Positions 7,015 through 15,045 of a stretch of 32,553 nucleotides of DNA are shown one piece after another. Under the pieces are notes generated by a model, which did not search any database, was not told the DNA's origin, and was given only the letters and a program-made list of their open reading frames with translations. A program made the position numbers and the translations under genes. This stretch comes from RGIG4074 sp964615285 (GTDB taxonomy: Bacteria > Bacillota > Clostridia > Christensenellales > Borkfalkiaceae), in the NCBI GenBank assembly GCA_964615285.1, contig CAZTND010000018.1:1-32553 (forward strand), written 5' to 3'. How positions within the stretch are numbered: the stretch's first letter is position 1; every line of letters begins with the position of its first letter.

Positions 7015-7608
7015 ATGGAAATATTCAATTTATTCATTCTCGCCGTTTTCGTCGACAACTTCGTCGTCGTACAGTTTTTGGGCATCTGCCCGTTCTTGGG
7101 CGTCTCCAAAGACACCTCCAGCGCTTTCGGTATGGGCGTTGCGGTCACCGTCGTCATGGTGCTTGCCACCCTCGTCACCTTCCCGCTGTATACTTACATC
7201 ATGGTACCGCTCGGCTTTGAATTCATGGAGATCATCATCTTCATCTTTGTCATCGCCGCGTTGGTGCAGATGCTGGAACAGGTGCTGAAAAAATTCATTC
7301 CGGCGCTCTATAATTCGCTGGGCATCTATCTCCCGCTCATCACGACCAACTGCGCCGTGCTCGGCGTGGCGGAGCTGGTCATCGGCGACGTGACCTCCCT
7401 GGGGCTTGCGAGCATGAATCTCGGCTACGCCCTGCTCTATGCCCTCTTCTCGGGCATCGGGTTTGTCATCGCCATCGTGCTGATGAGCGGCCTGCGGGAA
7501 AAGATCGACCGTTATACCGATATGCCCAAATGCCTGAAAGGCTTCCCCATTTCCATGATCATCGCGTCTTTCATGGCAATGGCGTTCTATGTGTTCACGC
7601 TCATTTAA
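7015..7608 (+). CDS. rnfA: Rnf complex subunit A (integral membrane)
   Basis: A 197-residue protein with six membrane helices and no large soluble part. The diagnostic segments are VDNFVVVQFLGICPFLGVSK near the N-terminus, with the conserved cysteine, and LGIYLPLITTNCAVLGVA in the middle, the second Cys segment. It is homologous to RnfE in opposite topology, and the pair forms the membrane core of the pump. It begins immediately after the rnfE stop, with GAGG in the end of rnfE as its ribosome site. An AGGAGG site then leads into rnfB after 12 bases. Confidence 0.95.
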   Translation: MEIFNLFILAVFVDNFVVVQFLGICPFLGVSKDTSSAFGMGVAVTVVMVLATLVTFPLYTYIMVPLGFEFMEIIIFIFVIAALVQMLEQVLKKFIPALYNSLGIYLPLITTNCAVLGVAELVIGDVTSLGLASMNLGYALLYALFSGIGFVIAIVLMSGLREKIDRYTDMPKCLKGFPISMIIASFMAMAFYVFTLI

Positions 7609-7620
7609 GGAGGCACTATC

Positions 7621-8454
7621 ATGATGATTCTCAATTTGTTGGCGGTCGGCAGGGATATTCAATGGACGACGTTTGCCCTGGTCGTCGGCATCTTCCTTGC
7701 CCTCGCCCTGGTCTTTACCGTGCTCATCATCATCGTGACGAAAGTCTGTCACATCGAAGAGGACGAAAAGGCCGTGAAGATATTGAACTTTTTGGGCGGT
7801 TCCAACTGCGGCGGCTGCGGACAGTCGGGCTGCGCGGCGTTCGCAAAAATGCTGGCGGAGGGAAAGGGAAATCCGTCGGACTGCCATTCCTGCAGCGCCG
7901 AAAACCGCGCCGAGATCGCCAAGATCCTCGGCGTTGAAGCCGTCGAAGAAGAGCCGACCGTCGCCGTCGTGCACTGCGCGGGCGGAGAAAAGGCAAAGAA
8001 TAAGTTCGAATACAACGGTTACGCCGACTGCGATTCGCGCAGCAGCCTCTTGGGCGGGCAAAAGCTCTGCCCCTCCGGCTGCCTCGGCGGAGGCACCTGC
8101 GAGGCGCACTGCCCTTCCTTCGCGATACATACCAGAAAGGGCGTGAGCGTCGTGGACCGCGATCTCTGTACTTCCTGCGGCGTATGCATGAACAAATGCC
8201 CCAAGCATCTCATCGGCAGGATCCCCAGGCGCGCCAGGGTATATATAGCCTGTTCCAACAACTGCCGCGGCAAGGAAGCGCGGGAGCTCTGCGAGGTCAG
8301 CTGTATCGGCTGCGGACTGTGTGCCAAGAACTGTCCCGAAGGGGCGATCACTATGGTGAACAATCTGCCCGTCATCGACTACAAAAAGTGCGTGGGCTGC
8401 AAAGTCTGCGTACAGAAATGTCCGCGCCATTGCATCAAAGAAATTACCGATTGA
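7621..8454 (+). CDS. rnfB: Rnf complex subunit B (ferredoxin-side iron-sulfur protein)
   Basis: A 277-residue protein: one N-terminal membrane helix (about 16-40), then a domain with cysteines C63, C66, C71 and C88 for one [4Fe-4S] cluster (GGSNCGGCGQSGC). Next come a modified motif CPSGCLGGGTCEAHC (150-164) and three ferredoxin motifs: CTSCGVCMNKC from 183, CIGCGLCAKNC from 228 and CVGCKVCVQKC from 257. A further CSNNC at 211-215 fits the multi-cluster architecture of clostridial RnfB. It accepts electrons from reduced ferredoxin. No terminator follows; the degV promoter overlaps the last rnfB codon. Confidence 0.95.
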   Translation: MMILNLLAVGRDIQWTTFALVVGIFLALALVFTVLIIIVTKVCHIEEDEKAVKILNFLGGSNCGGCGQSGCAAFAKMLAEGKGNPSDCHSCSAENRAEIAKILGVEAVEEEPTVAVVHCAGGEKAKNKFEYNGYADCDSRSSLLGGQKLCPSGCLGGGTCEAHCPSFAIHTRKGVSVVDRDLCTSCGVCMNKCPKHLIGRIPRRARVYIACSNNCRGKEARELCEVSCIGCGLCAKNCPEGAITMVNNLPVIDYKKCVGCKVCVQKCPRHCIKEITD

Positions 8455-8457
8455 GTA

Positions 8458-8486
8458 TTGCTTTTTTCCGCAAGCTGTGCTATAAT
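8458..8486 (+). promoter_or_regulatory. Promoter of degV, extended -10
   Basis: The -35 TTGCTT (8458-8463) begins four bases after the rnfB stop, and -10 TATAAT (8481-8486) follows after 17 bases. TGC before the hexamer gives an extended -10. The predicted start near 8493 leaves a leader of about 30 bases that contains the degV ribosome site AGGAG. degV can thus be expressed apart from rnf, with read-through also possible. Confidence 0.75.
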
Positions 8487-8522
8487 GGAGTCAGCAAACC
8501 GCAATAAGGAGAAAAGACTTTC

Positions 8523-9365
8523 ATGAAAATCGCGATCACATTGGACAGCGCCTGCGATCTGCCGCAGGAAATACTTGACAGGTACGGCTTCCGCACCATT
8601 CCTTTTTCCGTCAATCTCGGCGGAGAATCTTTTGCGGACGGAGACATGAACACGCAGGAGATTTTCGATTATGTGGACAGGACGGGTACGCTGCCCAAGA
8701 CCAGCGCCGTCAACGAGGAAAGTTTTTACGATTTTTTCACGGAAGTGAAAAAGAACGGCAATTGCAACGCCGTTATCCATTTCGACATCTCCTCGGAGAT
8801 CAGCAGCACCTATCAGAATGCCGTCAACGCCGCAAAACGCGTCGGCAACGTCTATGTGGTGGATTCGCGCAGCCTTTCCACGGGCATCTCCCTTCTCGCC
8901 ATCTATGCATGGGAGCTTGCCAAGACGGTCAGCGACCCCAAAAAGATCGCCGAACAGGTCCGCGCTGCCGCCGATAAAGTACAGGCAAGCTTCGTCGTCG
9001 AACGGTTGGATTATCTCTATAAGGGCGGCAGATGTTCCGCACTCGCCCTTTTCGGCGCCAATATTCTGAAAATCAGGCCGCAGATCGTCCTGCAGGACGG
9101 TACGATGAAACCGACGCGCAAATACCGCGGCAAGATGGTGAAAGTCGTTGCGGACTATTGCCGAGACGTGTTGCACGATCATCCGAACGCCGACAAAAGG
9201 CTGTGTTTTGTCACGCACAGCCGCGCGACGCAGGAAATGGTAGACGCCGCCCGCACAGCCGTGCAGAGCGCCGGCTTTGAGACGATATACGAGACCATTG
9301 CAGGCGCCACGATTTCCAGCCACTGCGGCAAGAACACCTTGGGCATTCTGTTCATGGATAAATAA
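8523..9365 (+). CDS. DegV family fatty-acid-binding protein
   Basis: A 280-residue cytoplasmic protein of the DegV/FakB family, which binds a fatty acid and can present it to the kinase FakA for phosphorylation; no fakA is in view. Signatures are LDSACDLP (7-14), TSAVNEESF (60-68) and DISSEISSTYQNA (88-100), followed by VVDSRSLSTG and VERLDYLYKGGRCS. The family's usual LSGTYQ reads ISSTYQ here, a Gly-to-Ser change at the ligand headgroup loop. It is bracketed by its own promoter and a strong terminator. The link to Rnf may be only positional. Ligand unknown. Confidence 0.9.
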   Translation: MKIAITLDSACDLPQEILDRYGFRTIPFSVNLGGESFADGDMNTQEIFDYVDRTGTLPKTSAVNEESFYDFFTEVKKNGNCNAVIHFDISSEISSTYQNAVNAAKRVGNVYVVDSRSLSTGISLLAIYAWELAKTVSDPKKIAEQVRAAADKVQASFVVERLDYLYKGGRCSALALFGANILKIRPQIVLQDGTMKPTRKYRGKMVKVVADYCRDVLHDHPNADKRLCFVTHSRATQEMVDAARTAVQSAGFETIYETIAGATISSHCGKNTLGILFMDK

Positions 9366-9416
9366 AAGATGCCCCTGATGCGGGACACAGTTGAAACGGT
9401 TTGTTTTTTAGTTTTT

Positions 9417-9447
9417 AATCCGGCGTCAATCCGACGCCGGATTTTTT
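9417..9447 (+). terminator. Intrinsic terminator after degV
   Basis: A perfect 11-bp stem AATCCGGCGTC / GACGCCGGATT (9417-9427 and 9433-9443) with a five-base loop, continuing into a T-run (9442-9447). It is 52 bases past the degV stop. It works on the plus strand only; the minus strand gives an A-rich tail. Confidence 0.9.
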
Positions 9448-9480
9448 ACGGTGTCTTCGATCCGCATATCCACACAGACG

Positions 9481-9516
9481 AAAAAACTCCGTTCCCTGCC
9501 GAAGGAACGGAGTTTT
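9481..9516 (-). terminator. Intrinsic terminator after the M50 protease gene
   Basis: A 13-bp perfect stem (AAAACTCCGTTCC 9483-9495 with its complement 9504-9516) and an eight-base loop; six T follow on the minus strand. It lies 16 bases past the M50 gene stop. The plus strand also has a TTTT at its end, so it can act as a second terminator for degV. Confidence 0.88.
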
Positions 9517-9532
9517 ATAATCAGCCGGCCGC

Positions 9533-10321
9533 TTATTGTTGTTTTATGAGCAGGCGCACAAGACAGGAAACGAGTACGCCCAACAGCGAGACGAATAAAG
9601 CGAAGAACAGGAAACAGAGCATGCAGGTTCCGGCCGCTATCACCCATTGGGTGAACGTTTGCAGCGCGCTCAGGCTGACCGCGGCGATTATGACGTCCGC
9701 CAGCAGCAACAAGAGAAGCAGCGCAACCAACCCCACCAAAGCGTTTCTGATGTCCGCCCCGCTCAGGGTCATATGGAGAGAGAGAAGGATTCCGATCAGC
9801 AAAAATACCCACCACTGCCAGGTCACGGCTCCCGCGAAGAAGGCGACGACAACATCGAGAATTCCGCCGAATACCCCGCCCAAATCCCCCGTATCAGCCG
9901 ACGAAGTCAGCCCGTCGACCGCCGCGATGAAATCGGGTAGCAGGAGCCTTGCAAGGCAGTAGAGAAGAGCGGAAATGACAACGATCGGGGCAACGCCGAT
10001 AAAAAAGTTGCCGATACATTGGTACAGGTTGCGCCGATTGTACGAATGATTGACATAGCCGAGCGTGCCGTCGGCGGAATCGATGCTGAAGAGTTTTATT
10101 TCCGTGATTTTATGGCCGAAGAGAATGCAAAAAACGGCGTGCGACAATTCGTGCACGGGCGTTCCGATGATGCCCGTCACATAGCAGACGGTGCGTCCGA
10201 ATCTTCCGAAATTGGCATAAAACTTTTTGTTGCACAGCGCGATCAGCCAGCCGAAAAGAAAGATCAGACCGACTGTAAACACGACCTGCAACAAAAAACT
10301 GATGATGATGTCCGCAACCAT
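9533..10321 (-). CDS. M50-type membrane metalloprotease-like protein
   Basis: A 262-residue membrane protein with six or so hydrophobic segments. The zinc motif HELSH is at 57-61 within GTPVHELSHAVFCILFG. A second conserved stretch, LSLHMTLSGADIRNAL (180-195), carries Asp190, the likely third metal ligand, as in other M50 site-2-protease-like proteins. It could cut membrane-bound substrates. The substrate is unknown and no anti-sigma factor lies nearby. The ATG at 10321 is selected by GGAGG five bases upstream; a start at 10384 would add 21 residues without a ribosome site. It is a single-gene transcription unit with its own promoter and terminator. Confidence 0.75.
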   Translation of the reverse strand: MVADIIISFLLQVVFTVGLIFLFGWLIALCNKKFYANFGRFGRTVCYVTGIIGTPVHELSHAVFCILFGHKITEIKLFSIDSADGTLGYVNHSYNRRNLYQCIGNFFIGVAPIVVISALLYCLARLLLPDFIAAVDGLTSSADTGDLGGVFGGILDVVVAFFAGAVTWQWWVFLLIGILLSLHMTLSGADIRNALVGLVALLLLLLLADVIIAAVSLSALQTFTQWVIAAGTCMLCFLFFALFVSLLGVLVSCLVRLLIKQQ

Positions 10322-10433
10322 AAATTCCTCCTTTTGCGGCGAGATCCGCTCCGTGTTGTTTTTTCCGAAGGAAAGAAACGGCATACTTTCGCCGACGCCG
10401 GTAATAATTTTTTTATAGCTTCGTTCCTATTAT

Positions 10434-10462
10434 ATTATAACATGAATCAATTCGTTTTTCAA
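10434..10462 (-). promoter_or_regulatory. Promoter of the M50 protease gene, extended -10
   Basis: On the minus strand, -35 TTGAAA (10462-10457) and -10 TATAAT (10439-10434) are separated by 17 bases, with TGT before the hexamer. The predicted start near 10427 gives a leader of about 105 bases. The rest of the 253-base gap (10322-10574) holds one hairpin at 10483-10515 and no gene that I can see. Confidence 0.78.
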
Positions 10463-10482
10463 GGATATGCAACCATTTTTTT

Positions 10483-10515
10483 GCTCCGCCCCTCCTTTGA
10501 AGGGCTTTGAGGAGC
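10483..10515. other. Nested stem-loop upstream of the M50 promoter
   Basis: Outer arms GCTCC (10483-10487) and GGAGC (10511-10515) enclose an inner GCCC / GGGC pairing. Seven T precede it on the plus strand, which become A after it on the minus strand, so it does not fit an intrinsic terminator for the alpha/beta hydrolase gene. It may be structural RNA at the end of that transcript. Confidence 0.25.
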
Positions 10516-10574
10516 CGACGCCCGTTGCACCGCATTCTTGCAAAAAGGCGTCCGAAATATTGATAAAGACGAAA

Positions 10575-11294
10575 TCACATATTTTTATCCAGCCAGGCCC
10601 GGACGATATTCATCTCCGCCGGCGTGTGGAACCAATGTCCCGCGGCGGCCGTCTCCACGGTCGCCGAAACGCGCGCGGCAAAGGAGAATATCTCCGCCTC
10701 CCCTACGATCTCATCCCGCTTGCCGTGCAGGATGCAGGTGGGAACGTTCCAATGCCGAACGGGATCAGTTTGCGCCAAAAGATAATCCTCATAATACAAA
10801 GCGGGCATATCCGCGGGAAAAACGGCCCCTTTCCGGCACAATTCTTCTTGCGAGACCCTCGCTCGTTTCATCATATTTTCCAACAGAAAACGCATATCGA
10901 CGACGGGCGAAAGGAAAAAAGCTCGCTTTGCCCCGCCTGCGTTCCCTGCCGCCAAGGCAAAATACGCACCCATACTGACCGCAAATATGCCGATATGCCG
11001 CCAGCGCCGCCGCGCATAGGCAAGCACTTCTCTCGTCTCTTCTATGCAAATTTTCGCTTTATAGGCTTCGTCGCGCCCCTTCCGCGCACCGTGCGCCGGC
11101 AGATCGAAACTCAGAAATGCCTTTCCTCTGCGGTTGACCGTCTCGGCGGCAACGCGCATGGGCGCATCCGATTTATCGGAGAGATGGCCGTGGATCCCCA
11201 CGACCGCCTCTTCCGCGTCGGGATCGCCCCAAAGGAGCGCGGGAATATTGCCGATGAAAAGGGATACGGGTCCTGTTTCCGCGCCGCGTTTCAT
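10575..11294 (-). CDS. Alpha/beta hydrolase, substrate unknown
   Basis: A 239-residue soluble hydrolase. Visible are an oxyanion-hole HGH (35-37), FDLPAHG (63-69), the nucleophile elbow in AVSMGAYFALAA with Ser107, the acid in HGKRDEIV (Asp194) and the histidine in GHWFH (220-223), which together form a plausible catalytic triad. The elbow is A-x-S-x-G rather than G-x-S-x-G, as in several acyl-esterase-like members. No signal peptide. ATG 11294 follows GGAG at an eight-base gap. It is 66 bases downstream of the NusG_II gene and probably cotranscribed with apbE and that gene. No relation to Rnf can be shown; peptidase or esterase activity are both possible. Confidence 0.75.
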   Translation of the reverse strand: MKRGAETGPVSLFIGNIPALLWGDPDAEEAVVGIHGHLSDKSDAPMRVAAETVNRRGKAFLSFDLPAHGARKGRDEAYKAKICIEETREVLAYARRRWRHIGIFAVSMGAYFALAAGNAGGAKRAFFLSPVVDMRFLLENMMKRARVSQEELCRKGAVFPADMPALYYEDYLLAQTDPVRHWNVPTCILHGKRDEIVGEAEIFSFAARVSATVETAAAGHWFHTPAEMNIVRAWLDKNM

Positions 11295-11360
11295 ATCCAA
11301 ACTCCTTTTCCAAATACAAATCAACCGGGAGAGATAAATCCGGATGCTTGCGCACCGAAA

Positions 11361-11846
11361 TCAGCCGATGACGATGCCGCTGTCGTCATCTTCGCCGCCG
11401 AATCCCTCGATGACCAGACTATGCGGTACACAGACGATGGTCTGTCCCGCCCGCCCGATGTGCATATAGGTACAGTCCTTGCCCGAACTGCAATCGGCAT
11501 CGCGCATGTCCGCCGTGCGCGCCGCGTTGTCCACGGCCAGCAGGTTGTATCCGCCGTCCTCGGTATAGATATAGATCAGAAGCGTATCCGTTCCATCCTC
11601 TTCCGTCCGAAAACGGTCCTCACAGCCCGCCATCGGCTGCAAGGAGCCGTCTTCAAACGTATACACCGCAATGCGTTCCCCGCGGCTGCGTATCTCCAGA
11701 TGATCGAGCGGCGCTTGACCGGAAGAAACAAAAAACAGTACGATAAAAGAAAGGGCGATCGCCGCTGCCAATACAATGTAGACGACGCTGTCCCAACGGG
11801 TAAAAAATTTATTTTTCCGAACCTGCTTTGTTTCTTTTAAGGACAT
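11361..11846 (-). CDS. NusG domain II protein, membrane-anchored
   Basis: A 161-residue protein: a basic N-terminus, one membrane helix (about 21-41) and an outside domain like the NusG_II family. The hallmark is DADCSSGKDCTYMHIGRAGQTIVCVPHSLVI-like, with Cys119, Cys125 and Cys139 in the positions of the family's conserved cysteines; the usual role of the domain is unproven. Such genes are often found next to ApbE, Gx and Rnf genes, as here. Its first 38 bases overlap the 3' end of apbE in another frame, so translation is probably coupled; the ribosome site is weak. I infer a role in the outside flavin or redox assembly of the Rnf complex. Confidence 0.78.
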   Translation of the reverse strand: MSLKETKQVRKNKFFTRWDSVVYIVLAAAIALSFIVLFFVSSGQAPLDHLEIRSRGERIAVYTFEDGSLQPMAGCEDRFRTEEDGTDTLLIYIYTEDGGYNLLAVDNAARTADMRDADCSSGKDCTYMHIGRAGQTIVCVPHSLVIEGFGGEDDDSGIVIG

Positions 11847-13227
11847 GATTCCGATACCCCAATCCCGCGATCACACCGACAACGACGACCGTCAATCCGA
11901 TGCCTATGGTGAGCTGTACCCAGTCAAAAGCGGATGACGGCCGATAGATAAATTCGCCGTCCTGTAAATAGCCGCAAATTTCAAAATCGTTTGCGCCGCT
12001 TTCAAGGGAAATTTCTTCCCGTTCACAATTGGCGATGATCTCATATTTGCCCGTCGATCGGTTTTCCCAGACAAACAGTGCCTTGTATCCGGACAGTTCA
12101 TTCAAAATAAAATCGGTCGCCTTATCCTTTCCCATCACGCAGAGCGCCGTGGTCAGCGCGTCGCATTCCGCCGCGCTGCCGCCTGTAACGAAAGCGGTAC
12201 AGACGCCTGTCTCGATCGGCTCCCCCGTTTCCGCGGAAATAATGTGGCAATATCTTCTATTATGTATGACATAGTACCTTTCATAATCTCCGCTTGTGGA
12301 CAATCCACAGTCCTTTGCCTGCAATTTTGCCATCAATTCGCCGTTCTGCCCGCTTTCTTCGGCGCGGGGATTGCGAATATAGACATCATACGCCCCATTT
12401 GATGCGGCGGCGTTCTGCAATACATACATACTGCTCCTGCCGACGGAAACATAGCCATAAGAAAAACCATAGCTCTTCAGGATCTCCGCCGCGACATCGC
12501 AGGCATATCCCTTGGCTATGCCGCCCAAATCGAGCCACACATCATAAATTTTGTTGTCCACTTCTGCCGTTCTCTGCGGCTTTGTCAAATAATATCCTCC
12601 GTTTTCCTGTTCCCCGAACGATACCTCTTCAAAGGCCGCAAGTTGCCGAAACGCCTCGATGTACCTTTCATCCGGCAAGGAGTTCTGATAATCTTCCCTG
12701 TCATATTCTTCGACGATCGCACTGTCATCGTCGTTGAAACGGGGCGAAAAGCCCCAAAGATCGACGAGACGCGCCACGGAAGGATCGTATGCCCCCTCCG
12801 TCCGCTCGTACATTTCCAATGCTTCGGACAGCAGCGCATAGGTATCCGCCGAAATTTCCATGCTCTCCCCCGGCTTCAAAACGCGGTTAAAATAATAGAT
12901 CTCGCTGTCCGAACGGGACACACTGACCGATCGGTCGATGCGGGCGAACGCCTCCTCCACAGCCGTACAGGCTTCCCTCGCCCGCGCTTCTTCCGCCGCG
13001 GGAACATACAAAAAGACGGTGCAGACCGTTGAAAAATAGTCAGTATATTCGCCGCGGACGGAGACAAATTCTTCCGTTGAAAGGGAAGCCTGCGCTCCAA
13101 AAGCGCCGCGTTCCGCCGCAACCTCCGAAGGGAGCGGCCCGCCCGATGACGCCGGCAAGCCGGCGAACGCGGAAATACAAAATACGGCGGATGACAGCAT
13201 TGTCCAAAAAATATTTTTCGGTCGCAT
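11809..13227 (-). CDS. apbE: ApbE-type FAD:protein FMN transferase
   Basis: Moves FMN from FAD onto Thr of target flavoproteins outside the cytoplasmic membrane; RnfG and RnfD are the obvious targets in this window. The 472-residue protein has an N-terminal signal (about 1-25, no convincing lipobox) and the family motifs GAYDPSVARLVDLWGF (145-160), DLGGIAKGYACD (233-244), SGDYERYY (312-319), HIISAETGEP (328-337) and DALTT (356-360), whose Asp/Thr bind Mg and FAD. It ends in an extra membrane helix (437-459) with a basic cytoplasmic end. The usual GG[NS] reads VGRSS (262-266). ATG 13227 follows GGAGG at a five-base gap; a longer frame from 13323 lacks a site. It heads the apbE-NusG_II-hydrolase operon. 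Confidence 0.92.
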   Translation of the reverse strand: MRPKNIFWTMLSSAVFCISAFAGLPASSGGPLPSEVAAERGAFGAQASLSTEEFVSVRGEYTDYFSTVCTVFLYVPAAEEARAREACTAVEEAFARIDRSVSVSRSDSEIYYFNRVLKPGESMEISADTYALLSEALEMYERTEGAYDPSVARLVDLWGFSPRFNDDDSAIVEEYDREDYQNSLPDERYIEAFRQLAAFEEVSFGEQENGGYYLTKPQRTAEVDNKIYDVWLDLGGIAKGYACDVAAEILKSYGFSYGYVSVGRSSMYVLQNAAASNGAYDVYIRNPRAEESGQNGELMAKLQAKDCGLSTSGDYERYYVIHNRRYCHIISAETGEPIETGVCTAFVTGGSAAECDALTTALCVMGKDKATDFILNELSGYKALFVWENRSTGKYEIIANCEREEISLESGANDFEICGYLQDGEFIYRPSSAFDWVQLTIGIGLTVVVVGVIAGLGYRNHVLKRNKAGSEK

Positions 13228-13252
13228 CGGTCCTCCTTTTCCCTCGCCTGTG

Positions 13253-13258
13253 ATTATA
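13253..13258 (-). promoter_or_regulatory. Possible -10 of the apbE operon
   Basis: A perfect TATAAT on the minus strand 25 bases before the apbE ATG, in the short gap after rny. The best -35 candidate at 17 bases, TCCGCA, matches poorly, so an activator or read-through from rny may be involved. Confidence 0.35.
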
Positions 13259-13291
13259 GGCGAATCAATTAAAGATGCGGAAAAACAGAAT

Positions 13292-13308
13292 AAAAAAGCC
13301 GCAACGGC
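13292..13308 (-). terminator. Weak intrinsic terminator after rny
   Basis: A short stem GCCG-TTG-CGGC followed by six T on the minus strand, 37 bases past the rny stop. The four-bp stem makes it a leaky candidate, so some read-through into apbE is possible. Confidence 0.4.
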
Positions 13309-13345
13309 CGTCTTGCAGAACACATTGCGACGTTTTTATCGGTTT

Positions 13346-14965
13346 TTATTTCGCGTATTCTACGCTGCGGAATTCGCGGATGACGTTGACTTTGATCTGT
13401 CCGGGATATTCCAGCTCGCTTTCGATTTTTTTGGCGATATCCTTTGCCAGGAAGAGCGCCTTGGTGTCGTCGATCTGTTCGGGCTTGACCATGACGCGGA
13501 TCTCCCGCCCTGCCTGAATGGCATAGCTCTTATCCACGCCGCTGAACGAGGAGGCAATCTCCTCCAGTTTTTCCAGCCGCTTGATGTAATTGGTGCCTGT
13601 TTCGTGCCGTGCGCCCGGCCGTGCGCCGGAAATGGCGTCTGCCGCCTGTACCAGGACGGCTTCGATGGTTTTGGGCTCTACGTCGCCGTGATGCGCCTGA
13701 ATGGCATTGACGATGTTGGGGTTTTCCCTGTACTTTTTGGCGAGTTCGGCGCCGAGCTGCACATGTGTGCCTTCCTGCTCGTGGTCGACGGCTTTGCCGA
13801 TGTCGTGCAAAAGCCCCGCGCGCTTGGCAAAATTGACGTCCAGTCCCAGCTCCTGCGCCATCAGCCCGGCAAGCTGTGCGACTTCGATGGAGTGTTTGTA
13901 GACATTCTGTCCGTAACTCGTTCTGTATTTGAGTTTGCCGATGAGTTTGATGAGCTCGGGATGCAGTCCGAAAATGCCGACTTCAAACATCGCGTTTTCG
14001 CCCGCCTCTTTGATCTGCTGGTCGAGTTCCCGACGCACTTTTTCCACCGTCTCTTCGATGCGCGCGGGATGGATGCGGCCGTCGGAGATGAGCCGTTCGA
14101 GCGCGATGCGCGCGACCTCTCTCCGGACGGGATCGAACCCGGAAAGAATGACCACTTCGGGCGTGTCGTCGATGATGAGTTCGATGCCCGTGGCGTTCTC
14201 GATGGCGCGGATGTTCCGTCCTTCCCTGCCGATGATGCGCGCCTTCATGTCGTCGTTGGGCAGCGGAACGGTGGAGACCGTCTTTTCGGAAGCCTGATCG
14301 GCAGCACAGCGCTGAATGGCAAGCGCAATGACGTTCTTGGCGTTGATGTCCGCCTCTTCCTTTGCCGCCTGTTCCATGTTGCGCACCTGCACGGCGACCG
14401 ATTCGCGCGTTTCCTGCAGTATCTCTTCGCGCAGGAGATTGCTCGCTTCCTCTTTGGTGAGCTGGGCGACCTTTTCGAGCTCCTCCACCATGAGTTCATG
14501 CTGATGATTGAGCTTTTCCTGCACCGCCGCAACTTCCGCCTCCTTGGCGGTCAGGGCGTTCTTCTGCCGGTCGAGCGATTCGTTTTTCTTGTCCAGCGCG
14601 CTCTCCTTTTTGTCCAGGACGTCCTCGCGTTGGTTGAGCCGGGATTCCAGGCGCTGCAATTCCGCCTTCTTTTCTTTGGATTCGTGTTCGAATTCCTTTC
14701 TGAGTTTCAGATCCTGTTCCTTTGCCTCCAGAATTGCCTCTTTTTTCAGTCTTTTGCCTTCGGCTTCCGCCGCCGCGAGAATTTCTTCCGCGCGCTGATT
14801 GGCGTCGCCGATTTTCTTTTCCGTATTTTTACGGTAAACGGAATTAAAAATAAAAAAACCAATGATGCCGCCCAGGACGAGCGCCAGGATCGGGAGCCCG
14901 ATCACCAGCAGAAAGTCCAAAGGTTCGCTGATTGCAAGAAACAGGGTGCTTAGCGTTTCATTCAT
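13346..14965 (-). CDS. rny: Ribonuclease Y
   Basis: A membrane-anchored endoribonuclease that starts mRNA decay. The 539-residue protein has the full architecture: an N-terminal membrane helix (about 18-40), a long charged coiled coil (about 45-210, with repeated KKES/LDKK-type segments), a KH domain with IIGREGRNIRAIE (244-256) and an HD domain with HSIEVA and the metal-binding His387-Asp388 in LLHDIGKAVDHE. ATG 14965 follows AGGAGG with a seven-base gap. It has its own promoter and a terminator of nadE separates it from the upstream operon. Clostridial rny often follows recA; here nadE lies between them. Confidence 0.95.
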   Translation of the reverse strand: MNETLSTLFLAISEPLDFLLVIGLPILALVLGGIIGFFIFNSVYRKNTEKKIGDANQRAEEILAAAEAEGKRLKKEAILEAKEQDLKLRKEFEHESKEKKAELQRLESRLNQREDVLDKKESALDKKNESLDRQKNALTAKEAEVAAVQEKLNHQHELMVEELEKVAQLTKEEASNLLREEILQETRESVAVQVRNMEQAAKEEADINAKNVIALAIQRCAADQASEKTVSTVPLPNDDMKARIIGREGRNIRAIENATGIELIIDDTPEVVILSGFDPVRREVARIALERLISDGRIHPARIEETVEKVRRELDQQIKEAGENAMFEVGIFGLHPELIKLIGKLKYRTSYGQNVYKHSIEVAQLAGLMAQELGLDVNFAKRAGLLHDIGKAVDHEQEGTHVQLGAELAKKYRENPNIVNAIQAHHGDVEPKTIEAVLVQAADAISGARPGARHETGTNYIKRLEKLEEIASSFSGVDKSYAIQAGREIRVMVKPEQIDDTKALFLAKDIAKKIESELEYPGQIKVNVIREFRSVEYAK

Positions 14966-15045
14966 GTCTAAACCTCCTGTTAAAATGTGTTTGATGAATT
15001 ATATAAATAATGCCGCAAGGCAATACTATACTATCAATCTTCTAT

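Noticed and set aside
7030..8430. Minus-strand open frame (466 codons) opposite rnfA and rnfB
   Set aside because: Antisense to two certain genes, with no ribosome site and composition typical of a shadow.
13250..14953. Plus-strand open frame (567 codons) opposite rny
   Set aside because: Mirror of the coiled-coil and KH coding sequence; no independent signals.
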